64,000 nucleotides of DNA from Streptomyces sp. NRRL S-31. Lineage in GTDB: Bacteria; Actinomycetota; Actinomycetes; Streptomycetales; Streptomycetaceae. Below, in pieces: positions 35,157 to 44,626 of this stretch. The DNA lies in the NCBI RefSeq assembly GCF_000718775.1, contig NZ_JOCB01000030.1, positions 21,188 to 85,187 on the forward strand, in the 5' to 3' direction. Every line of letters starts with the position of its first letter. The stretch's first letter is position 1. The notes beneath the pieces were generated by a model. The model was not told the origin of the DNA. It saw only the letters and a program-made list of their open reading frames with translations, and did not search any database. The position numbers and the translations under genes are program-made.

Positions 35157-36287
35157 TTGATACGGATAGATGCAGTAACGAAGCGGTACCCGGACGGCAC
35201 GGTCGCCGTCGACCGGCTGTCGCTGGAGATACCGGACCGTGCGATCACCGTCCTCGTCGGTCCCTCCGGCTGCGGCAAGACGACGACCCTGCGGATGATC
35301 AACCGGATGGTCGAGCCCACCGAGGGCGCCATCCTCCTCGACGGCCGGGACATCCGGCAGCAGCCGGTCAACACCCTGCGCCGGTCGATGGGGTACGTCA
35401 TCCAGAACGCCGGGCTCTTCCAGCACCGCACCATCCTCGACAACATCGCCACCGTGCCCCGTCTGCTCGGTCGGTCCAAGCGGGAGGCCCGGGCCCGGGC
35501 CGCCGAGCTGATGGAGCGGGTCGGCCTGGACTCCGCGTTCGCCAAGCGGTACCCGTACCAGCTCTCCGGCGGCCAGCAGCAGCGCGTCGGCGTGGCCCGC
35601 GCTCTCGCCGCCGACCCGCCGGTGCTGCTGATGGACGAGCCGTTCTCCGCTGTCGACCCCGTCGTCCGCAAGGGGCTCCAGGACGAACTCCTGCGCATCC
35701 AGGACGAACTGGGCAAGACCATCGTCTTCGTCACGCACGACATCGACGAGGCGATCAAACTGGGCACCCGGGTCGCCGTGCTGCGCACCGGAGGCCGGCT
35801 CGCCCAGTACGCGCCGCCCGCCGAACTGCTCAGCGCGCCCGCCGACTCCTTCGTGGAGGACTTCCTCGGCGCCGACCGCGGCATCCGCCGGCTGTCCTTC
35901 TTCCCCTCCGCCGGTCTGGAGTTGCAGACCGCGCCCGTCGTCCCGATCGACGCCGACGCCGCCCGGCTCGCCGCCCGCGCCGAAGCCCCCTACCTCCTCG
36001 TCACCGACCCCGAGGGCAGACCGCTCGGCTGGAGCGAGCCGGACCGGCTGACCGCCGGCGCCGTCGACCGGGACCGGCTGCTGGACTTCGGGCGGCCCTT
36101 CGTGCCCGGCACCGACTCGCTGCGCACCGCGCTCGACGGCGCCGTGCTCTCGCCGACCGGGTGGGCGGTGGCCGTGGACGGCGAGGGCCGCGCGGTCGGC
36201 GTCGTCTCCCAGCAGGTCATCGGCGAGGCGATCCGCGACGCGCACAGCCGGGTTGCGGAGCGGGCCGAGGCGAAGGCCGGGCTGTGA
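35157..36287 (+). CDS. Osmoprotectant (glycine betaine/carnitine/choline) ABC transporter ATP-binding subunit
   Basis: 376 residues, probably from the TTG at 35157 (LIRIDAVTKRYPDGTVAVDRLSLEIPDR); no ATG or GTG fits. Walker A GPSGCGKTTT, Q-loop VIQNAGLFQH, signature LSGGQQQRVGVARALA, Walker B VLLMDEPFSAVD, H-loop FVTHDIDEAI. A C-terminal half with CBS-like segments (LLVTDPEGRPLGWSEPDRL; AVAVDGEGRAVGVVSQQVI) fits OpuA/OpuC-type ATPases that sense ionic strength. First gene of a four-gene operon with GTGA overlaps to the next two. Confidence 0.9.
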   Translation: MIRIDAVTKRYPDGTVAVDRLSLEIPDRAITVLVGPSGCGKTTTLRMINRMVEPTEGAILLDGRDIRQQPVNTLRRSMGYVIQNAGLFQHRTILDNIATVPRLLGRSKREARARAAELMERVGLDSAFAKRYPYQLSGGQQQRVGVARALAADPPVLLMDEPFSAVDPVVRKGLQDELLRIQDELGKTIVFVTHDIDEAIKLGTRVAVLRTGGRLAQYAPPAELLSAPADSFVEDFLGADRGIRRLSFFPSAGLELQTAPVVPIDADAARLAARAEAPYLLVTDPEGRPLGWSEPDRLTAGAVDRDRLLDFGRPFVPGTDSLRTALDGAVLSPTGWAVAVDGEGRAVGVVSQQVIGEAIRDAHSRVAERAEAKAGL

Positions 36288-36937
36288 GCGGCTTCTTCGA
36301 CCTCCCGAGCGACCTCCAGCACAGTTGGTCCGGCCTCGTCGGGCTGCATCTGCGCGAGGCACTGCTGCCGGTGCTGGCCGGACTGCTGATCTCGTTGCCC
36401 GTGGCCCAGCTGTGTGTGCGGTTCCGGTGGATCTACCCGCCCGTCCTCGGCGTCGCCACCGTGCTCTACGCCATCCCGTCGCTGGCCTTCTTCGTCGTCC
36501 TCATCGACTACTTCGGCCAGAGCGAGACCACCGTGATGATCCCGCTCGCGCTCTACAGCCTGGTGGTGCTGGTCCCGGCGATCGTGGACGGTGTCCGTTC
36601 GGTGCCGCCGGAGACCCTGGCCGCCGCCCAGGCCATGGGGTTCGGCGCCGTACGGCGGTATTTCCAGGTCCAGCTGCCCATCGCCGTTCCCGCCATCATC
36701 GCCGGCCTCCGGGTGGCGACCGTCTCCAGCATCTCGCTGGTCAGCGTCGGCATGCTGATCGGCAACCAGGGCGCCCTCGGCAACATGCTGTACGACGCCC
36801 AGACCTACCACCGCCCCGCGCTCGCAGTGAACGCGGTCCTCACCATCGCGGTGCTGGGCATCCTCGCCGACACCGCGCTCGTCGTCGTCCGCCGTCTCCT
36901 CACCCCCTGGATGCCGAGGAAGGGTGCCGCCCGGTGA
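36284..36937 (+). CDS. Osmoprotectant ABC transporter permease (OpuCB-like)
   Basis: 217 residues; GTG 36284 overlaps the previous TGA. About six hydrophobic helices and the EAA-type loop APPETLAAAQAMGFGAVRRYFQVQLPIAVPAIIAGL-like region (here PPETLAAAQAMGFGAVR) contact the ATPase. Pairs with the second permease to form the membrane channel. Confidence 0.9.
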   Translation: MSGFFDLPSDLQHSWSGLVGLHLREALLPVLAGLLISLPVAQLCVRFRWIYPPVLGVATVLYAIPSLAFFVVLIDYFGQSETTVMIPLALYSLVVLVPAIVDGVRSVPPETLAAAQAMGFGAVRRYFQVQLPIAVPAIIAGLRVATVSSISLVSVGMLIGNQGALGNMLYDAQTYHRPALAVNAVLTIAVLGILADTALVVVRRLLTPWMPRKGAAR

Positions 36938-37602
36938 ACGTCCTGAACTTCGCGCAGGCCTTCTTCGGCGACAGCGCCCACTGGCACGGCTACGACGGCA
37001 TACCCGCCCGGTTCGCCGAGCACATCGGGTACTCCTTGGAAGCCCTGCTGTTCGCCGCCGTGATCGGGCTGCCCATCGGGCTGCTCACCGGCCACTACGA
37101 CCGCGGTGGCAACGCCCTCGCGCTCCTCGCCACCGCCGGGCGGGCCCTGCCCAGCTTCGGCCTGCTGGTGCTGATGTTCATCTGGCTCGGCTTCGGTCTG
37201 CTGCCGGTGATGATCCCGCTGGTCGTGCTGGCCGTACCGCCGATCCTGGTCACCACCTACGAGGCGGTCCGCTCGGTCGACCCGTCCCCGGTGGACGCGG
37301 CCCGGGGCATGGGGATGACCGAGGCGCGCGTGCTGTTCCAGGTGGAGCTGCCGGTCGCGCTCCCGCTGATCCTCAGCGGTCTGCGCACGGCGGCCATCCA
37401 GATCGTCTCCACCGCCACCATCGCCGCCTACGTCAGCCTCGGCGGACTCGGCCGGTACATCATCGACGGGCTCTACCAGAAGGACTACGAGAAGGTCGTC
37501 GGCGGCGCCACCCTGGTCGCCGGTCTCGCCCTCGCGACCCTCGCCGTGTTCTGGGCGGTGTCCCGGCTCACCGTGTCACCGGGAGTGCGCCGGAACGGCT
37601 GA
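36934..37602 (+). CDS. Osmoprotectant ABC transporter permease (OpuCD-like)
   Basis: 222 residues; GTG 36934 overlaps the preceding TGA (GTGA). Membrane helices throughout; the conserved loop is DPSPVDAARGMGMTEARVLF followed by ELPVALPLILSGLRTAAIQIVSTATIAAYV. Probable heterodimer partner of the first permease. Confidence 0.9.
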   Translation: MNVLNFAQAFFGDSAHWHGYDGIPARFAEHIGYSLEALLFAAVIGLPIGLLTGHYDRGGNALALLATAGRALPSFGLLVLMFIWLGFGLLPVMIPLVVLAVPPILVTTYEAVRSVDPSPVDAARGMGMTEARVLFQVELPVALPLILSGLRTAAIQIVSTATIAAYVSLGGLGRYIIDGLYQKDYEKVVGGATLVAGLALATLAVFWAVSRLTVSPGVRRNG

Positions 37603-37740
37603 CGACCGGCGCCCCCTCATGAAGATTCCGTTACAGCGCATGCCGGAGGGCCGCCCTCCGGCATGACGGGGCGCGGATCGACGCCAATCGGTGATCTACT
37701 GGACTTGACTGACCGAGAACCGGCTGGCTTGGATCGATGG

Positions 37741-38700
37741 GTGACTTCAAACACCCATATCAGCAGGTCCATCCGGGGGAGCAGAGGCGCGGCGGTGGTC
37801 GCCCTCGCGGCGGCGACGGCTCTGCTGGCGGGCTGTTCCTCCAAGGACGACAAGGCCGACAACCCCCTCACCGGCGGCAAGGCGAGCGGCGACAGCGTGG
37901 TCGTCGGGTCCAACAACTTCCCCGAGAGCACCCTGCTCGCCGACATCTACGGCGAAGCCCTCAAGGCCAAGGGGATCAAGGTCACGTACAAGCCGAACAT
38001 CGGCAGCCGCGAGACCACCTACGGGCTGATCAAGAACGGCTCGCTCTCGCTGATGCCCGAGTACAACGGCGCGTTGCTGGCCTACCTCGACAAGAAGGCC
38101 GCCCCGAAGAGCCTCGACGAGACCGAGGACGCCATCAAGGCGAAGCTCGACTCCCGGCTCACCCTGCTCGAACCGGCGGCGGCGCAGTCCAAGGACTCGG
38201 TCACGGTCAACGCGGCCACCGCGAAGAAGTACCACCTCACCGAGAAGTCCTCCATCGCCGATCTGAAGGACATCGCCAAGGACCTGGTCATCGGCGCCTC
38301 GCCGGAGTTCCAGACCCGGCAGCAGGGGCTGGTCGGGCTGAAGTCCGTCTACGGCCTCCAGTTCAAGTCCTACAAGGCGCTGGACACGGGCGGCCCGCTG
38401 ACGCTGGCGGCACTGAAGCAGAACACCGTGCAGGTCGCGGACATCTTCACCACGGACTCGAACATCACCAAGGAGAAGTTCGTCGTCCTTGAGGACCCGA
38501 AGAACCTCTTCGGCTTCCAGAACGTCCAGCCGCTCGTGCACAAGGGCAAGCTGTCCCAGAAGGGCGTCGACGCGCTCAACGCGGTCTCCGCCAAGCTCGA
38601 CACCGAGACCCTGCTGGACCTCGACACCCAGGTGAAGGAAGGGAACAAGGACCCGCTGGACGTCGCCCAGTCCTGGCTGAAGTCCGCCGGGCTCGTCTGA
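37741..38700 (+). CDS. Osmoprotectant ABC transporter substrate-binding lipoprotein (OpuCC/ProX-like)
   Basis: Start taken as GTG 37741 (VTSNTHISRSIRGSRGA); an ATG at 37663 would add 26 residues. Signal with lipobox LLAGC. The mature protein shows VVVGSNNFPESTLLADIYGEALKAKGIKVTYKPNIGSRETTYGLIKNGSLSLMPEYNG, typical of QAT-family binding proteins for betaine, carnitine or choline. A strong terminator follows. The 138-bp gap before it may hold an own promoter. Confidence 0.9.
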   Translation: MTSNTHISRSIRGSRGAAVVALAAATALLAGCSSKDDKADNPLTGGKASGDSVVVGSNNFPESTLLADIYGEALKAKGIKVTYKPNIGSRETTYGLIKNGSLSLMPEYNGALLAYLDKKAAPKSLDETEDAIKAKLDSRLTLLEPAAAQSKDSVTVNAATAKKYHLTEKSSIADLKDIAKDLVIGASPEFQTRQQGLVGLKSVYGLQFKSYKALDTGGPLTLAALKQNTVQVADIFTTDSNITKEKFVVLEDPKNLFGFQNVQPLVHKGKLSQKGVDALNAVSAKLDTETLLDLDTQVKEGNKDPLDVAQSWLKSAGLV

Positions 38701-38704
38701 CGTC

Positions 38705-38738
38705 CCCGCCCGGCACGACCACGGCCGTGCCGGGCGGG
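38705..38738. terminator. Bidirectional hairpin terminator
   Basis: CCCGCCCGGCAC pairs perfectly with GTGCCGGGCGGG (12 bp, extendable by one), 10-nt loop, followed by TT on the plus strand. Lies between the convergent ABC operon and terB. Confidence 0.8.
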
Positions 38739-38766
38739 TTCACACGCCGTCCGGACCGCTCGGAGG

Positions 38767-39222
38767 TCAGAGGTCGAACTCGTGCGGCGGCAGGTCCAGC
38801 GTGTAGCAGGCCTCACGGACCACGGCCCGCTCGTCCTTGTCGAAGTCGCCGTCAGCGCCACCGATCACGATGCCGATCTGGATGACGGCCCGCGCCTCCG
38901 CCGGCTTCTTCTTGGCCTTGGCGATCTCCTGGAGAACGCTCACCTTGCCGAAGTCGAAGTCGGTCGTCAGCTTGTTCAGGTTGTCCTCGAAACGGCGCCG
39001 CAGGTCGTCCGCCGGGAAGTTCTGCAACACCTCGTTGGTGGCGATGAGCTGGGCCACCCGCTGCCGCTCGGACGGATCGACCGTCCCGTCGGCCGCGGCC
39101 ACGAGCGCGCACATCGCCATGCTCGCATCACGGAACGCGCCGCTCTTCAGGTCGTTCTTCTTCGCCATCAACTGGGTCTGCATCTGCGACGCCGACTCCT
39201 TGAAGCGGTCCCACAGGGCCAT
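38767..39222 (-). CDS. TerB family tellurite-resistance-like protein
   Basis: 151 residues from ATG 39222 (MALWDRFKESASQMQTQLMAKK) with a GAGG site; the GTG two codons earlier is too close to it. TerB domain: MAMCALVAAADGTVDPSERQRVAQLI and VIGGADGDFDKDERAVVREACYTLDL carry paired acidic metal-binding loops. Helical cytoplasmic protein found in stress clusters; only the terB member is present here. Confidence 0.88.
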   Translation of the reverse strand: MALWDRFKESASQMQTQLMAKKNDLKSGAFRDASMAMCALVAAADGTVDPSERQRVAQLIATNEVLQNFPADDLRRRFEDNLNKLTTDFDFGKVSVLQEIAKAKKKPAEARAVIQIGIVIGGADGDFDKDERAVVREACYTLDLPPHEFDL

Positions 39223-39408
39223 GTCCACTCCTCGTATCGGCCGTCGGACACCCGCACGGTGCCCGACGGCAATTTCTACAGCACCGTAGAAACTAATGGG
39301 ACGGCCGGGAAGTTCCTCGGTCGCCGACCGGCCCGCCGATGTCCGAAGTGACGCGTTGCCGAAGTGACGGGAGCGAGGACCGTCGGCGGGGCTCCGCCGG
39401 CCGGGCGG

Positions 39409-40389
39409 TCAGTCCTCGTCCGAGTCCTCGTCCCCGTCGTCCTCGAAGAAGTCCCCGATCTCGTCCACGACCTCGGCGGCCACCATGCCGCCCACCACGC
39501 CCACGGCGAGGCCCGCCGCACCCGCGGCCACGGCCGTGCCCAGGCCGGGGCCGGAGTGGTGGGAGTCGCCGGAGTGGTGGCCGATCCCGGACACGCCGTC
39601 ATGCCCGTACGCCGCGTGGCTGCCGTAGGCGTCGCGGTGTTCCGTCAGCTGGCGGATCCAGCCGTCCACCTCGGTCTCCCAGTCGCGGGCCTGCGCGTCC
39701 TCGTGGTGCACGACGAACCGGGTCAGCGCGTCGTGCCCGCCGCGCTTGTCCGCCTCCAGCACGACCTCGACGCTCGTGGGGGAGGAGAGGAAGGTCAGCT
39801 CCAGCTCGTTCAGCGCGTACGCGTACTGCGGGGCCGGGGTCAGCTCGATCTCCTGGTAGAACGGCAGCCGCTGGCCGGTGCCGCCGATGCGGCCGTACTC
39901 CAGGTCGGCCGAGCGGAATCCGAAGCCCAGCCGGCCGAACGCCTCCAGCACGGCCTCCTGCACGGGCAGGGGGCGGACGGCCAGCGGGTCCAGGTCGCCC
40001 TTGTCCCGGGCGCCGGCCACGGCGACCTCCGTACGCACGCCCAGCACGATGCCGAGCGGCTGGCCGTGCAACTCGGTCACCGGGGTCTCCCAGGGGAGCG
40101 GCACGCTGAACGGCAGCTCGCGCTCCTCGTGCTCGCCGAGCCGGAAGCCGCCGCCGACGGTGAACCGCTCGAAGGCGACCGCGCCCTCGCTCTCCCCTTC
40201 CTCGTGCTCCGCCTCCACACGGGCCACCAGCTCCAGGCCGATGTGCTCGATCTCCACGGCCGACCCGCCGCCGCGCAGCATGACCCGGCCCGTCAGGGCG
40301 CCGCCGGGCAGCGCCGCGGCGCCGTCCAGCACCGTGTCCACGGAGGGGCCGCCGACCCCGATCGCGCCCAGCAGCCTCTTGAACACCAT
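39409..40389 (-). CDS. Spo0M-like sporulation-control protein
   Basis: 326 residues from ATG 40389 (MVFKRLLGAIGVGGPSVDTVL), with a GAAGGAG site; an ATG 21 bp upstream overlaps that site. The arrestin-like Spo0M domain is clear (LTGRVMLRGGGSAVEIEHIGLELVARVE, FSVPLPWETPVTELHG, then DPLAVRPLP). The C-terminal 80 residues add a His/Gly-rich stretch, a hydrophobic segment (TAVAAGAAGLAVGVVGGMVAAEVV) and an extremely acidic end (DEIGDFFEDDGDEDSDED). In B. subtilis Spo0M influences sporulation and cell shape. Confidence 0.88.
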   Translation of the reverse strand: MVFKRLLGAIGVGGPSVDTVLDGAAALPGGALTGRVMLRGGGSAVEIEHIGLELVARVEAEHEEGESEGAVAFERFTVGGGFRLGEHEERELPFSVPLPWETPVTELHGQPLGIVLGVRTEVAVAGARDKGDLDPLAVRPLPVQEAVLEAFGRLGFGFRSADLEYGRIGGTGQRLPFYQEIELTPAPQYAYALNELELTFLSSPTSVEVVLEADKRGGHDALTRFVVHHEDAQARDWETEVDGWIRQLTEHRDAYGSHAAYGHDGVSGIGHHSGDSHHSGPGLGTAVAAGAAGLAVGVVGGMVAAEVVDEIGDFFEDDGDEDSDED

Positions 40390-40704
40390 GCCGTTGGCTC
40401 CTTCACTCATCGCCTCGTCCGGTCGGCACTCCCTGTCCGTCCGGCTGCCGAGTGAACTCCTGGCGAGGGCACGGAAGTTCCCAGGTCACCTGATCAGGGG
40501 AACACGGATTGACGGTTTGACGGCCCGACAGCTCTGTCATCCGACGGACCGGTGGCCCGACAGACCGGCGGTCCGGCACCTCGGCACGGTTCACCGCACC
40601 GCCCGGAGCCGGGTCCGCCCGTCGGACCACTCGTCAGACTCGTCGTACCCGACGACGTATATGAGGATGGATCACCACTGCTGGTCGGGCCGTCGGGCCG
40701 GGTG
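40390..40704. other. Intergenic region between spo0M-like gene and DUF6114 gene
   Basis: 315 bp without a credible gene. It holds an inverted repeat GTTCCC (40477-40482)/GGGAAC (40498-40503). On the minus strand GGGAAC followed 19 nt later by GTT (40455-40457) resembles sigma-R/ECF promoters (GGGAAT-N18-GTT), about 65 bp before the Spo0M start. This promoter assignment is weak. Confidence 0.3.
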
Positions 40705-41157
40705 TCACGCCTCCGCCCGCTCCGACGTCACCGTGTGCGCCGCGGCTCCGGCCTGCTCGCGGCGCCTGCGGCGGCTCAGGCGCGGTTCCTGGTCCGGGAG
40801 CCAGCCGAAGGCGAGGCAGCTTCCGGTGGCGCCGAGGAGCAGGCCGATGAAGAAGCCGCCCAGGTTGGAGGTGAGCCAGGTGCCCAGGGAGAGCAGGATG
40901 CCGGTGATGGAGTAGAAGAGCCGCTGGGACGGGTTGAAGAGGATCAGCAGGCCCAGCAGCACCATGAGCCCCGGCAGCAGATAGCCGGCCAGACCCTGCA
41001 TGCCGATGTGCAGCACGACCTTGAGCGAGGCCTTCTCGGTGAGCAGGATCTCGCCGCCGCCGAGGGCGAGCAGCAGCCCGCCCCAGAACGGCCGGCGGGC
41101 CCGCCATCCGCGGAAGGCGAGCCTCGCTCCCCGGCGTGGACCGTCCGGCACGGCCAT
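40705..41157 (-). CDS. DUF6114 membrane protein
   Basis: 150 residues from ATG 41157. Three or four hydrophobic segments (FWGGLLLALGGGEILLT, GLAGYLLPGLMVLLGLLILF, LFYSITGILLSLGTWL, GGFFIGLLLGATGSCLAFGW) fit a DUF6114 membrane protein. The start overlaps the upstream DUF6230 stop (TGATG), so the pair is translationally coupled. This pair is a recurrent Streptomyces module of unknown function. Confidence 0.85.
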   Translation of the reverse strand: MAVPDGPRRGARLAFRGWRARRPFWGGLLLALGGGEILLTEKASLKVVLHIGMQGLAGYLLPGLMVLLGLLILFNPSQRLFYSITGILLSLGTWLTSNLGGFFIGLLLGATGSCLAFGWLPDQEPRLSRRRRREQAGAAAHTVTSERAEA

Positions 41158-41855
41158 CAGCAACCCGAGTCGCTGAAGCGGAGCTTGAGGCCCGGCAGCT
41201 TGAACACACCCGCCGTCGTCGCGTAGTTGGTCTGCCGCAGGTTCGCGATGCGCACGGTGTCGGCCTGCTGGCTGAAGACGCCGATCGGGCCCTTCGCGCG
41301 CGCCTTGTTCAGCGTGCTGGCGTCGTTGCCGATCTCGATGTTGTTGAACGCCGCGTCACCCGACAGCTCGGTGGAGTCGGTGGTCAGGTCGCTCGCACTG
41401 ACCTTCTGCGCGCCGCTGCCCGCGGTGATCAGCAGGTTGGTGCCGCCGAGGTCGACGCTCTGGCACAGCTTGGTGAGGGTGGCGTTCCTGATGGCCGAGG
41501 TGACGACCAGCACCTGGCCGCCGGTGTCCCCGGCGTTCGGGCTGCCCTCCGCCATGTTGTCGAGTGAGCCGAACTGCTCGAAGCCGGTGCCGTTGAGTTC
41601 CGTCGCGGTGACCGTGAACGGCATGCCGGAGATGGCGAACTGCACGCCCAGCGCGCCTTGCGCGGTGAGGACGGCGAGGCCGGCGGCGACCAGGGTGGCG
41701 GGCACCGCCATCACCGCGGCCCGGCGGGCGCGGACCCGTCCCCGCCTGTCGCCGCCGACGGTGTGTCCGGCGGCGTGCGGAGCCTGTGACGGGTTGCTGC
41801 TCCCCGGGTTCTCGGGGGTGTTGCCGGTGGACGGGACGTCCGGGGACGAGGCCAT
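41157..41855 (-). CDS. DUF6230 secreted or membrane-anchored protein
   Basis: 232 residues from ATG 41855 (MASSPDVPSTGNTPENPG) with a GGGAG site; an ATG four codons earlier lacks one. After a low-complexity cytoplasmic start, a basic stretch (RRGRVRARRAA) and one helix (VMAVPATLVAAGLAVLTAQGALGVQF) precede an extracellular beta-rich domain (GMPFTVTATELNGTGFEQFG...ATLTKLCQSVDLGGTNLLI), ending LRFSDSGC. Coupled to DUF6114; homologues are often annotated as cholesterol esterase without support. Confidence 0.85.
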   Translation of the reverse strand: MASSPDVPSTGNTPENPGSSNPSQAPHAAGHTVGGDRRGRVRARRAAVMAVPATLVAAGLAVLTAQGALGVQFAISGMPFTVTATELNGTGFEQFGSLDNMAEGSPNAGDTGGQVLVVTSAIRNATLTKLCQSVDLGGTNLLITAGSGAQKVSASDLTTDSTELSGDAAFNNIEIGNDASTLNKARAKGPIGVFSQQADTVRIANLRQTNYATTAGVFKLPGLKLRFSDSGC

Positions 41856-43122
<1,267 letters not shown>

Positions 43123-43124
43123 TC

Positions 43125-43146
43125 CGCCGGACCGTACGGTTCGGCG
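43125..43146 (+). terminator. Possible hairpin terminator
   Basis: CGCCGGACCGTACGGTTCGGCG-like inverted repeat (one G-U wobble) directly after the secreted-protein stop. No U-tract. Confidence 0.4.
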
Positions 43147-43906
43147 CCATCGCCGCGGTGGGAGGGCGGCGCCCCCGGTGAGCACCGGCACCGTGGCGGC
43201 GCCGCCCGTCGGCGGTTGCGCCGAGGGGGCGTGCCGCCGCGTTCCCGTCACCGGCGCCGCCCCGCACCCGCCGCCCCGCACCCGACACCCCGCACCCCGG
43301 CTCCCGGTTCCCCGGGCCCGGGGTCCACGGCGTGTACGTCCAAGGCATGTGCACCCACGGCGTGTACTCCCACGCGGCCGGGTCCAGGACCCGGTGCGCG
43401 GGTACGTTCCCGCCGCGCGGCCGGCAGCCGGGATTCGCCCGCCGGCCGCGCTTCTCTCCCTCCCTCTCCCCCCGCCCGCCACGCGCAGGTCGCTCCAGGC
43501 CGTGCGCGAGCCGCCGCATGCCGTGATCACGGACCGCCGGGCCGCCGCCCCCATCTCGCCCGTACCCGGCATACGGGTCATCCCCGCCATCCGGAACGCC
43601 TCCGCGGAGCGCGAGCGCCGGGGGCGCGAAAGCACCGACCGGTTCTGCTGTTTTGCGCCTGCTCCTACAGCCCATTGAGGACCGGCCGTCCGCCTCGTAT
43701 CGTGGCGATCACGGGTGCGGCGGTCGTCGCCCCGAAGCCGCCGGACACCGGCCCGCGATGGAGGGAAACCGCGATGTGGTCTCGTCCGTTCCCGGTGGCG
43801 CCGGGGATTCGGCCGGTGTTCGAGGCGTCGCTGACACGTGTCGCATCGCGTGCGCGGACCGCTGGACTTCCCTTCCCGTGCGGTGAGTTATCGTAGGCGG
43901 GGGGCT
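43147..43906. other. Gene-poor region upstream of cprB
   Basis: About 760 bp without a convincing coding region in any frame. The part at 43322-43372 repeats the short word CACGGCGTGTAC and relatives (three near-copies). The rest is GC-rich low-complexity DNA. Distance to cprB leaves room for a long leader or regulatory region, but apart from the operator-like site at 43907 I see nothing specific. Confidence 0.4.
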
Positions 43907-43934
43907 AAAAACAAACCGCATGTCCTGTTCTTTT
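43907..43934. promoter_or_regulatory. Candidate gamma-butyrolactone-receptor (ARE-type) operator of cprB
   Basis: AAAAACAAACCGCATGTCCT followed by GTTCTTTT: the first half-site AAACAAACCG matches the half-site of ArpA/ScbR boxes; the second (GTCCTGTTCTTTT) is a degenerate mirror. It lies 23 bp before the cprB start, so autoregulation is likely. AT-rich against the surroundings. Confidence 0.55.
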
Positions 43935-43956
43935 GAGATGGGAGGAGGGGTCCCGG

Positions 43957-44604
43957 ATGGCGAGGCAGTTACGCGCTGAACAGACCCGCGCCACGATCAT
44001 CACGGCCGCCGCCGACCTGTTCGACCGGCATGGGTACGAATCCACCAGTCTGAGCGACATCGTCACCCATGCGAAGGTCACCAAGGGCGCCCTGTACTTC
44101 CACTTCGCCGCCAAGGAGGACCTCGCCCACGCCATCCTGGAGCTCCAGACCAAGGCGGCGCGACAGCTCGTGGCCGACGTCGAGAACCGCGGCTGCTCCT
44201 CCCTGGAGGCCCTCATGCGGACCACCTTCGGGATCGCCCGGCTCGCCGTGGACGACCCCGTGCCGCGTGCCGGGCTCCGCCTCGCCACCGCGGACATCGC
44301 CGTACGGCCGCCGCTGCGGCACCCGTTCACCGAGTGGCTCGACTTCGCCACCCGCAAATTCACGGGCGCCGTCAGGGAGTCCGACCTGCACGGTGACGTC
44401 GACGTCGGTGTGGTCGCCCACTCCCTCGTCTGCTTCTTCATCGGCACCCGGGTCGCCGGCCGTTCGCTCGAACCCGTCGGGCGGCTGCCGCGCAGGGTCG
44501 CCGAGATGTGGCACCTCGTGATCCGCGGTCTCGTCCCGGTGCACCGACGCCCCCGTTATGTCACCCTCGCCACGCAGCTGGAGCGGGAGGTCCGCGCCGC
44601 CTGA
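43957..44604 (+). CDS. cprB: Gamma-butyrolactone-receptor-type TetR regulator (CprB homologue)
   Basis: 215 residues from ATG 43957 (MARQLRAEQTRATIITAAADLF) with a GGAGGAG site. The HTH (LSDIVTHAKVTKGALYFHFAAKEDLAHAIL) has the GALYFHF recognition helix of ArpA/ScbR/CprB. The ligand domain includes TTFGIARLAVDDPVPRAGLRLATADIAVRPPLRHPFTEWLDFA, strongly like S. coelicolor CprB as I recall it. CprB-type receptors control sporulation and antibiotic production. Sits upstream of the DUF89 gene and 10 kb before geosmin synthase. Confidence 0.9.
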   Translation: MARQLRAEQTRATIITAAADLFDRHGYESTSLSDIVTHAKVTKGALYFHFAAKEDLAHAILELQTKAARQLVADVENRGCSSLEALMRTTFGIARLAVDDPVPRAGLRLATADIAVRPPLRHPFTEWLDFATRKFTGAVRESDLHGDVDVGVVAHSLVCFFIGTRVAGRSLEPVGRLPRRVAEMWHLVIRGLVPVHRRPRYVTLATQLEREVRAA

Positions 44605-44626
44605 CGCCCGCGATACGGTGACGGAC

